Shown: one piece after another, positions 51,401 through 62,000 of the stretch
Layout: every line of letters begins with the position of its first letter
Numbering within the stretch: the stretch's first letter is position 1
Origin: Paramacrobiotus metropolitanus
Taxonomy: Eukaryota; Tardigrada; Eutardigrada; Parachela; Macrobiotidae
Assembly: GCF_019649055.1 (NCBI RefSeq)
Contig: NW_026570276.1
Coordinates: forward strand, 1 to 64,000
Length of the DNA: 64,000 bases
Reading direction: 5' to 3'
Notes under the pieces: generated by a model
The model's database searches: none
What the model saw: the letters and a program-made list of their open reading frames with translations, nothing else
Told to the model about the DNA's origin: nothing
Program-made: the position numbers and the translations under genes

Positions 51401-54056
51401 TTGTCAAAAGATTTTTAAACGGGCAGCCATCTAGGCATTATTGTCCGGCTTCCTCTTTAGATGACTACCATGAATCTTTCAGACAAAACTATTGCTTCAG
51501 AAGTTAAATAAGTCTGTCGCATTAAGCAGAACGCGTTTCTTGTAGATTTTGCGAAACATCCGGATGTTTGGAAATCATTGTTGTCATCATTTGCGTTTTC
51601 CGCATATCAGGAACGAAATGACTGTCATTATAAACAGAAACCTGTTAGAGCTGGAAAAATATTTATTCCCAACAAAAAACGAAATTTGGTATCCACATTG
51701 TCAATCTGTCAACCGTATGTCAATTTGTCAAATGTCTTTCAAGCTGACAGCCAACCAGGCATTATCGTTTGGCCACCTATCCAGACGATTACCTTGAATT
51801 ATTTAGACAAAACTACCGCTTCAGAATAAAAAGCAGTCATTCCCAACAAAAAACTATTTTTTGTATCCACCTTGTCAATTTGTCAATCGTATGTCAATTT
51901 GTCAAAAGCCTTTTAAACGGGCAGCCATCTAGGCATTATTGTCCGGCTTCCTCTTTAGATGACTACCATAAATCTTTCAGACAAAACTATTGCTTCAGAA
52001 GTTAAACAAGTCTGTCACATTAAGCAGAACGCGTTTCTTGTAGATTTTGCGAAACATCCGGATGTTTGGAAATCATTGTTGTCATCATTCGCGTTTTCCG
52101 CATATCAGGAACTAAATGACTGTCATTATAAACAGAAACCTGTTAGAGCTGGAAAAATATTTATTCCCAACAAAAACGAAATTTGGTATCCACATTGTCA
52201 ATCTGTCAACCGTATGTCAATTTGTCAAATGTCTTTCAAGCTGGCAGCCAACCAGGCATTATGGTTTGGCCACCTCTCCAGATGATTTCCTTGAATTAAA
52301 TAGACAAAACTACCGCTTCAGAATAAAAATCAGTCATTCCCAACAAAAAACGATTTTTTGTATCCACCTTGTCAATTTGTCAACCGTATGTCAATTTGTC
52401 AAATGTCTTTCAAGCTGGCAGCCAACCAGGCATTATCGTTTGACCGACTCTCCAGATGATTTCCTTAAATTAATTAGACAAAACTACCGCTTCAGAAGAA
52501 AAATCAATCATTCAAAACAGAAAAATATTTTTTGTATCCACTTTGTCAATTTGTCAACCGTATGTCAATTTGTCAAATGTCTTTCAAGCTGGCAGCCAAC
52601 CAGGCATTATCGTTTGCCACCTCTCCAGATGGTTTCCTTGAATTAGACAAAACTACCGTTTCAGAAGAAAAATCAGTCATTCCCAACAAAAAATATTTTT
52701 TGTATCCACCTTGTCAATTTGTCAACCGTATGTCAATTTGTCAAAAGTTTTCAAACGGGCAGCCATCTAGGCATTATTGTCCGGCTTCCTCTTTAGATGA
52801 CTACCATAAATCTTTCAGACAAAACAATTGCTTCAGAAGTTAAACAAGTCTGTCACATTAAGCAGAACGCGTTTCTTGTAGATTTTGCGAAACATCCGGA
52901 TGTTTGGAAATCATTGTTGTCATCATTTGCGTTTTCCGCATATCAGGAGCGAAATGACTGTCATTATAAACAGAAACCTGTTAGAGCTGGAAAAATATTT
53001 ATTCCAACAAAAACGAAATTTGGTATCCACATTGTCAATTTGTCAACCGTATGTCAATTTGTCAAATGTCTTTCAAGCTGACAGCCAACCAGGCATTATC
53101 GTTTGGCCACCTATCCAGACGATTACCTTGAATTATTTAGACAAAACTACCGCTTCAGAATAAAAATCAGTCATTCCCAACAAAAAATATTTTTGTATCC
53201 ACCTTGTCAATTTGTCAACCGTATGTCAATTTGTCAAAGATTTTTAAACGGGCAGCCATCTAGGCATTATTGTCCGGCTTCCTCTTTAGATGACTACCAT
53301 GAATCTTTCAGACAAAACTATTGCTTCAGAAGTTAAATAAGTCTGTCACATTAAGCAGAACGCGTTTCTTGTAGATTTTGCGAAACATCCGGATGTTTGG
53401 AAATCATTGTTGTCATCATTTGCGTTTTCCGCATATCAGGAACGAAATGACTGTCATTATAAACAGAAACCTGTTAGAGCTGGAAAAATATTTATTCCCA
53501 ACAAAAAACGAAATTTGGTATCCACATTGTCAATTTGTCAACCGTATGTCAATTTGTCAAATGTCTTTCAAGCTGGCAGCCAACCAGGCATTATCGTTTC
53601 TCCACCTCTCCAGATGATTTCCTTAAACTAAATAGACAAAACTACCGTTTCAGAAGAAAAATCAGTCATTCCCAACAAAAAAACATTTTTTGTATCCACC
53701 TTGTCAATTTGTCAACCGTATGTCAATTTGTCAAAAGTTTTTTAAACGGGCAGCAATCTAGGCACTATTGTCCGGCTTTCTCTTTAGATGACTACCATAA
53801 ATCTTTGAGACAAAACTATTGCTTCAGAAGTTAAATAAGTCTGTCACATTAAGCAGAACGCGTTTCTTGTAGATTTTGCGAAACATCCGGATGTTTGGAA
53901 ATCATTGTTGTCATGATTCGCGTTTTCCGCATATCAGGAAAGAAATGACTGTCATTATAAACAGAAACCTGTTAGAGCTAGAAAAATATTTATTCCCAAC
54001 AAGAAACGAAACTTAGTATCCACATTGTCGATTTGTCAACCGTATGTCAATTTGTC

Positions 54057-54230
54057 AAATGTCTTTCAAGCTGGCAGCCAACCAGGCATTATGGTTTGGC
54101 CACCTCTCCAGATGATTTCCTTGAATTAATTAGACAAAACTACCGCTTCAGAAGAAAAATCAGTCATTCCCAACAAAAAAATATTTTTTGTATCCACCTT
54201 GTCAATTTGTCAACCGTATGTCAATTTGTC
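54057..54230 (+). repeat. Representative A monomer (174 bp)
   Basis: A clean A unit, from AAATGTCTTTCAAGC to the TGTC that precedes the next unit. It contains the central GACAAAACTACCGCTTCAGA region and ends in the shared TGTCA box. Confidence 0.9.
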
Positions 54231-54554
54231 AAAAGCCTTTTAAACGGGCAGCCATCTAGGCATTATTGTCCGGCTTCCTCTTTAGATGACTACCATAAAT
54301 CTTTCAGACAAAACTATTGCTTCAGAAGTTAAACAAGTCTGTCACATTAAGCAGAACGCGTTTCTTGTGGATTTTGCGAAACATCCGGATGTTTGGAAAT
54401 CATTGTTGTCATCATTCGCGTTTTCCGCATATCAGGAACGAAATGACTGTTATTATAAACAGAAACCTGTTAGAGCTGGAAAAATATTTATTTCCAACAA
54501 AAAACGAAATTTGGTATCCACATTGTCAATTTGTCAACCGTATGTCAATTTGTC
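54231..54554 (+). repeat. Representative B monomer (324 bp)
   Basis: Starts AAAAGCCTTTTAAACGGGC. It shares its first ~115 and last ~85 bases with A. The ~150 bases between them contain CGTTTCTTGTGGATTTTGCG, the palindrome AAACATCCGGATGTTT (54379-54394), and TCATTCGCGTTTTCCGCAT. With the preceding A unit it makes one 498-bp AB repeat. Confidence 0.9.
54379..54394. other. 16-bp perfect palindrome of the B monomer (representative)
   Basis: AAACATCCGGATGTTT equals its own reverse complement. It lies inside a longer imperfect dyad, GATTTTGCG...TGGAAATC. Nearly every B unit has it. In five units (28640, 33858, 36588, 38214 and 39839) a G-to-C change extends it to a perfect 20-mer, CGAAACATCCGGATGTTTCG. 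In five others (near 15725, 20044, 29138, 32561 and 41777) CCGGATG is CCGTATG and the symmetry is broken. Confidence 0.9.
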
Positions 54555-56044
54555 AAATGTCTTTCAAGCTGGCAGCCAACCAGGCATTATCGTTTCTCCA
54601 CCTCTCCAGATGATTTCCTTAAACTAAATAGACAAAACTGCCGTTTCAGAAGAAAAATCAGTCATTCCCAACAAAAAAAAATATTTTTTGTATCCGCCTT
54701 GTCAATTTGTCAACCGTATGTCAATTTGTCAAAAGATTTTTAAACGGGCAGCCATCTAGGCATTATTGTCCGGCTCCTCTTTAGATGACTACCATAAATC
54801 GTTCGGACAGAACTATTGTTTCAGAAGTTAAATGAGTCTGTCACATTATGCAGAACGCGTTTCTTGTGGATTTTGCGAAACATCCGGATGTTTGGAAATC
54901 ATTGTTGTCATCATTTGCGTTTTCCGCATATCAGGAACGAAATGACTGTTATTATAAACAGAAACCTGTTAGAGCTGGAAAAATATTTATTCCCAACAAG
55001 AAACGAAACTTAGTATCCACATTGTCGATATGTCAACCGTATGTCAATTTGTCAAATGTCTTTCAAGCTGGCAGCCAACCAGGCATTATGGTTTGGCCGA
55101 CTCCCTAGATGATTTCCTTAAAATAATTAGATAAAACTACCGCTTCAGACGAAAAATCAATCATTCAGAACAGAAAAATATTTTTTGTATCCACCTTGTC
55201 AATCTGTCAACCGTATGTCAATTTGTCAAAAGCCTTTTAAACGGGCAGCCATCTAGGCATTATTGTCCGGCTGCCTCTTTAGATGACTACCATAAATCTT
55301 TCAGACAGAACTATTGCTTCAGAAGTTAAACAAGTCTGTCGCATTAAGCAGAACGCGTTTCTTGTGGATTTTGCGAAACATCCGGATGTTTGGAAATCAT
55401 TGTTGTCATCATTCGGTTTTTCCGCATATCAGGAACGAAATGACTGTCATTATAAACAGAAACCTGTTAGAGCTGGAAAAATATTTATTCCCAACAAAAA
55501 CGAAATTTGGTATCCACATTGTCAATTTGTCAACCGTATGTCAATTTGTCAAATGTCTTTCAAGCTGGCAGCCAACCAGGCATTATGGTTTGGCCACCTC
55601 TCAGATGATTTCCTTGAATTAATTAGACAAAACTACCGCTTCAGAAGAAAAATCAGTCATTCCCAACAAAAAAATATTTTTGTATCCACCTTGTCAATTT
55701 GTCAACCGTATGTCAATTTGTCAAAGCCTTTTAAACGGGCAGCCATCTAGGCATTATTGTCCGGCTTCCTCTTTAGATGACTACCATAAATCTTTCAGAC
55801 AGAACTATTGCTTCAGAAGTTAAACAAGTCTGTCACATTAAGCAGAACGCGTTTCTTGTGGATTTTGCGAAACATCCGGATGTTTGGAAATCATTGTTGT
55901 CATCATTCGCGTTTTCCGCATATCAGGAACTAAATGACTGTCATTATAAACAGAAACCTGTTAGAGCTGGAAAAATATTTATTCCCAACAAAAACGAAAT
56001 TTGGTATCCACATTGTCAATTTGTCAACCGTATGTCAATTTGTC

Positions 56045-59000
56045 AAATGTCTTTCAAGCTGGCAGCCAACCAGGCATTATGGTTTGGCCGACTCTCCAGA
56101 TGATTTCCTTGAATTAAATAGACAAAACTACCGCTTCAAAAGAAAAATCAGTCATTCCCAACAAAAAACGATTTTTGTATCCATCTTGTCAGTTTGTCAA
56201 CCGTATGTCAATTTGTCAAATGTCTTTCAAGCTGGCAGCCAACCAGGCATTATCGTTTGACCGACTCTCCAGATGATTTCCTTAAATTAATTAGACAAAA
56301 CTACCGCTTCAGAAGAAAAATCAATCATTCAAAACAGAAAAATATTTTTTGTATCCACTTTGTCAATCTGTCAACCGTATGTCAATTTGTCAAATGTCTT
56401 TCAAGCTGGCAGCCAACCAGGCATTATCGTTTGGCCACCTCTCCAGACGATTACCCTGAATTATTTAGACAAAACTACCGCTTCAGACGAAAAATCAATC
56501 ATTCAGAACAGAAAAATATTTTTTGTATCCACCTTGTCAATCTGTCAACCGTATGTCAATTTGTCAAAAGCCTTTTAAACGGGCAGCCATCTAGGCATTA
56601 TTGTCCGGCTGCCTCTTTAGATGACTACCATAAATCTTTCAGACAAAACTATTGCTTCAGAAGTTAAACAAGTCTGTCGCATTAAGCAGAACGCGTTTCT
56701 TGTGGATTTTGCGAAACATCCGGATGTTTGGAAATCATTGTTGTCATGATTCGCGTTTTCCGCATATCAGGAACTAAATGACTGTCATTATAAACAGAAA
56801 CCTGTTAGAGCTGGAAAAATATTTATTCCCAACAAAACGAAACTTGGTATCCACATTGTCAATTTGTCAACCGTATGTCAATTTGTCAAATGTCTTTCAA
56901 GCTGGCAGCCAACCAGGCATTATGGTTTGGCCGACTCTCCAGATGATTTCCTTGAATTAAATAGACAAAACTACCGCTTCAAAAGAAAAATCAGTCATTC
57001 CCAACAAAAACGATTTTTGTATCCATCTTGTCAATTTGTCAACCGTATGTCAATTTGTCAAATGTCTTTCAAGCTGGCAGCCAACCAGGCATTATCGTTT
57101 GGCCGACTCTCCAGATGATTTCCTTAAAATAATTAGACAAAACTACCGCTTCAGACGAAAAATCAATCATTCAGAACAGAAAAATATTTTTTGTATCCAC
57201 TTTGTCAATTTGTCAACCGTATGTCAATTTGTCAAATGTCTTTCAAGCTGGCAGCCAACCAGGCATTATCGTTTCGCCACCTCTCCAGATGGTTTCCTTG
57301 AATTAATTAGACAAAACTACCGTTTCAGAAGAAAAATCAGTCATTCCCAACAAAAAATATTTTTGTATCCACCTTGTCAATTTGTCAACCGTATGTCAAT
57401 TTGTCAAAGCCTTTTAAACGGGCACCCATCTAGGCATTATTGTCCGGCTTCCTCTTTAGATGACTACCATAAATCTTTCAGACAAAACTATTGCTTCAGA
57501 AGTTAAACAAGTCTGTCACATTAGGCAGAACGCTTTTCTTGTAGATTTTGCGAAACATCCGGATGTTTGGAAATCATTGTTGTCATCATTCGCGTTTTCC
57601 GCATATCAGGAACGAAATGACTGTCATTATAAAAGAAACCTGTTAGAGCTGGAAAAATATTTATTCCCAACAAAAACGAAACTTTTGTATCCACCTTGTC
57701 AATTTGTCAACCGTATGTCAATTTGTCAAATGTCTTTCAAGCTGGCAGCCAACCAGGCATTATCGTTTGGCCACCTCTCCAGATGATTTCCTTGAATTAA
57801 ATAGACAAAACTACCGCTTCAAAAGAAAAATCAGTCATTCCCAACAAAAAACGATTTTTGTATCCACCTTGTCAATTTGTCAACCGTATGTCAATTTGTC
57901 AAATGTCTTTCAAGCTGGCAGCCAACCAGGCATTATCGTTTGACCGACTCTCCAGATGATTTCCTTAAATTAATTAGACAAAACTACCGCTTCAGAAGAA
58001 AAATCAATCATTCAAAACAGAAAATATTTTTGTATCCACTTTGTCAATTTGTCAACCGTATGTCAATTTGTCAAATGTATTTCAAGCTGGCAGCCAACCA
58101 GGCATTATCGTTTCGCCACCTCTCCAGATGGTTTCCTTGAATTAATTAGACAAAACTACCGTTTCAGAAGAAAAATCAGTCATTCCCAACAAAAAAATAT
58201 TTTTTGTATCCACCTTGTCAATTTGTCAACCGTATGTCAATTTGTCAAAAGATTTTCAAACGAACAGCCATCTAGGCATTATTGTCCGGCTGCCTCTTTA
58301 GATGACTACCATAAATCTTTCAGACAGAACTATTGCTTCAGAAGTTGAACAAGTCTGTCGCATTAAGCAGAACGCGTTTCTTGTGGATTTTGCGAAACAT
58401 ACGGATGTTTGGAAATCATTGTTGTCATCATTTGCGTTTTCCGCATATGAGGAACGAAATGACTGTTATTATAAACAGAAACCTGTTAGAGCTGGAAAAA
58501 TATTTATTTCCAACGAAAAACGAAATTTGGTATCCACATTGTCAATTTGTCAACCGTATGTCAATTTGTCAAATGTCTTTCAAGCTGGCAGCCAACCAGG
58601 CATTATGGTTTGGCCACCTCTCCAGATGATTTCCTTAAATTAATTAGACAAAACTACCGTTTCAGAAGAAAAATCAGTCATTCCCAACAAAAAAATATTT
58701 TTTGTATCCACCTTGTCAATTTGTCAACCGTATGTCAATTTGTCAAAAGATTTTTAAACGGGCAGCCATCTAGGCATTATTGTCCGGCTTCCTCTTCAGA
58801 TGACTACCATGAATCTTTCAGACAAAACTATTGCTTCAGAAGATAAATAAGTCTGTCGCATTAAGCAGAACGCGTTTCTTGTAGATTTTCCGAAACATCC
58901 GGATGTTTGGAAATCATTGTTGTCATCATTTGCGTTTTCCGCATATGAGGAACGAAATGACTGTTATTATAAACAGAAACCTGTTAGAGCTGGAAAAATA

Positions 59001-62000
59001 TTTATTTCCAACAAAAAACGAAATTTGGTATCCACATTGTCAATTTGTCAACCGTATGTCAATTTGTCAAATGTCTTTCAAGCTGGCAGCCAACCAGGCA
59101 TTATGGTTTGGCCACCTCTCCAGATGATTTCCTTGAATTAATTAGACAAAACTACCGCTTCAGAAGAAAAATCAGTCATTCCCAACAAAAAACGATTTTT
59201 GTATCCATCTTGTCAATTTGTCAACCGTATGTCAATTTGTCAAATGTCTTTCAAGCTGGCAGCCAACCAGGCATTATGGTTTGGCCGACTCTCCAGATGA
59301 TTTCCTTAAAATAATTAGACAAAACTACCGCTTCAGAAGAAAAATCAATCATTCAGAACAGAAAAATATTTTTTGTATCCACCTTGTCAATCTGTCAACC
59401 GTATGTCAATTTGTCAAATGTCTTTCAAGCTGGCAGCCAACCAGGCATTATCGTTTCGCCACCTCTCCAGATGGTTTCCTTGAATTAATTAGACAAAACT
59501 ACCGTTTCAGAAGAAAAATCAGTCATTCCCAACAAAAAATATTTTTTGTATCCACCTTGTCAATTTGTCAACCGTATGTCAATTTGTCAAAAGATTTTCA
59601 AACGAACAGCCATCTAGGCATTATTGTCCGGCTGCCTCTTTAGATGACTACCATAAATCTTTCAGACAGAACTATTGCTTCAGAAGTTAAACAAGTCTGT
59701 CGCATTAAGCAGAACGCGTTTCTTGTGGATTTTGCGAAACATCCGGATGTTTGGAAATCATTGTTGTCATCATTTGCGTTTTCCGCATATCAGGAAAGAA
59801 ATGACTGTCATTATAAACAGAAACCTGTTAGAGCTAGAAAAATATTTATTCCCAACAAGAAACGAAACTTGGTATCCACATTGTCAATTTGTCAACCGTA
59901 TGTCAATTTGTCAAATGTCTTTCAAGCTGGCAGCCAACCAGGCATTATGGTTTGGCCACCTCTCCAGATGATTTGCTTGAATTAATTAGACAAAACTACC
60001 GTTTCAGAAGAAAAATCAGTCATTCCCAACAAAAAAATATTTTTTGTATCCACCTTGTCAATTTGTCAACCGTATGTCAATTTGTCAAAAGATTTTTAAA
60101 CGGGCAGCCATCTAGGCATTATTGTCCGGCTTCCTCTTTAGATGACTACCATGAATCTTTCAGACAAAACTATTGCTTCAGAAGATAAATAAGTCTGTCG
60201 CATTAAGCAGAACGCGTTTCTTGTAGATTTTCCGAAACATCCGGATGTTTGGAAATCATTGTTGTCATCATTTGCGTTTTCCGCATATCAGGAACGAAAT
60301 GACTGTCATTATAAACAGAAACCTGTTAGAGCTGGAAAATATTTATTCCCAACAAAAACGAAATTTGGTATCCACATTGTCAATTTGTCAACCGTATGTC
60401 AATTTGTCAAATGTCTTTCAAGCTGGCAGCCAACCAGGCATTATGGTTTGGCCACCTCTCCAGATGATTTCCTTGAATTAATTAGACAAAACTACCGCTT
60501 CAGAAGAAAAATCAGTCATTCCCAACAAAAAACGATTTTTGTATCCATCTTGTCAGTTTGTCAACCGTATGTCAATTTGTCAAATGTCTTTCAAGCTGGC
60601 AGCCAACCAGGCATTATCGTTTGACCGACTCTCCAGATGATTTCCTTAAATTAATTAGACAAAACTACCGCTTCAGAAGAAAAATCAATCATTCAGAGCA
60701 GAAAAATATTTTTTGTATCCACTTTGTCAATCTGTCAACCGTATGTCAATTTGTCAAATGTATTTCAAGCTGGCAGCCAACCAGGCATTATGGTTTGGCC
60801 ACCTCTCCAGATGATTTCCTTGAATTAATTAGACAAAACTACCGTTTCAGAAGAAAAATCAGTCATTCCCAACAAAAAAATATTTTTTGTATCCGCCTTG
60901 TCAATCTGTCAACCGTATGTCAATTTGTCCAAAGCCTTTTAAACGGGCAGCCATCTAGGCATTATTGTCCGGCTGCCTCTTTAGATGACTACCATAAATC
61001 TTTCAGACAGAACTATTGCTTCAGAAGTTAAACAAGTCTGTCACATTAAGCAGAACGCTTTTCTTGTGGATTTTGCGAAACATCCGGATGTTTGGAAATC
61101 ATTGTTGTCATGATTCGCGTTTTCCGCATATGAGGAACGAAATGACTGTTATTATAAACAGAAACCTGTTAGAGCTGGAAAAATATTTATTTCCAACAAA
61201 AAACGAAATTTGGTATCCACATTGTCAATTTGTCAACCGTATGTCAATTTGTCAAATGTCTTTCAAGCTGGCAGCCAACCAGGCATTATGGTTTGGCCAC
61301 CTCTCCAGATGATTTCCTTGAATTAATTAGACAAAACTACCGTTTCAGAAGAAAAATCAGTCATTCCCAACAAAAAAATATTTTTTGTATCCACCTTGTC
61401 AATTTGTCAACCGTATGTCAATTTGTCAAAAGCCATTTAAACGAGCAGCCATCTAGGCATTATTGTCCGGCTTTCTCTTTAGATGACTACCATAAATCTT
61501 TCAGACAAAACTATTGCTTCAGAAGTTAAACAAGTCTGTCACATTAGCAGAACGCGTTTCTTGTAGATTTTGCGAAACATCCGGATGTTTGGAAATCATT
61601 GTTGTCATGATTCGCGTTTTCCGCATATCAGGAACGAAATGACTGTTATTATAAACAGAAACCTGTTAGAGCTTGAAAAATATTTATTTCCAACAAAAAA
61701 CGAAATTTGGTATCCACATTGTCAATTTGTCAACCGTATGTCAATTTGTCAAATGTCTTTCAAGCTGGCAGCCAACCAGGCATTATGGTTTGGCCACCTC
61801 TCCAGATGATTTCCTTGAATTAATTAGACAAAACTACCGTTTCAGAAGAAAAATCAGTCATTCCCAACAAAAAAATATTTTTTGTATCCACCTTGTCAAT
61901 TTGTCAACCGTATGTCAATTTGTCCAAAGCCTTTTAAACGGGCACCCATCCAGGCATTATTGTCCGGCTGCCTCTTTAGATGACTACCATAAATCTTTCA

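Larger units (their letters stand above)
43618..56044 (+). repeat. Satellite regime 3: nearly uniform AB dimers (~498 bp)
   Basis: B regions are spaced 492-500 bp with only two exceptions: one AAB (43937-44608, 671 bp) and one AAAB (52047-52885, 838 bp). A' is absent. A units in the right half increasingly carry GGCATTATGGTTTGGCC and TTGAATTAATTAG variants in place of the CGTTTGG and TAAACTAATTAG forms common on the left. Confidence 0.9.

Noticed and set aside
54231-54554. CENP-B box in the B monomer (AAACGGG resembles its end)
   Set aside because: The required TTCG upstream of ANNCGGG is absent (AGCC or similar is found), so the motif does not match.
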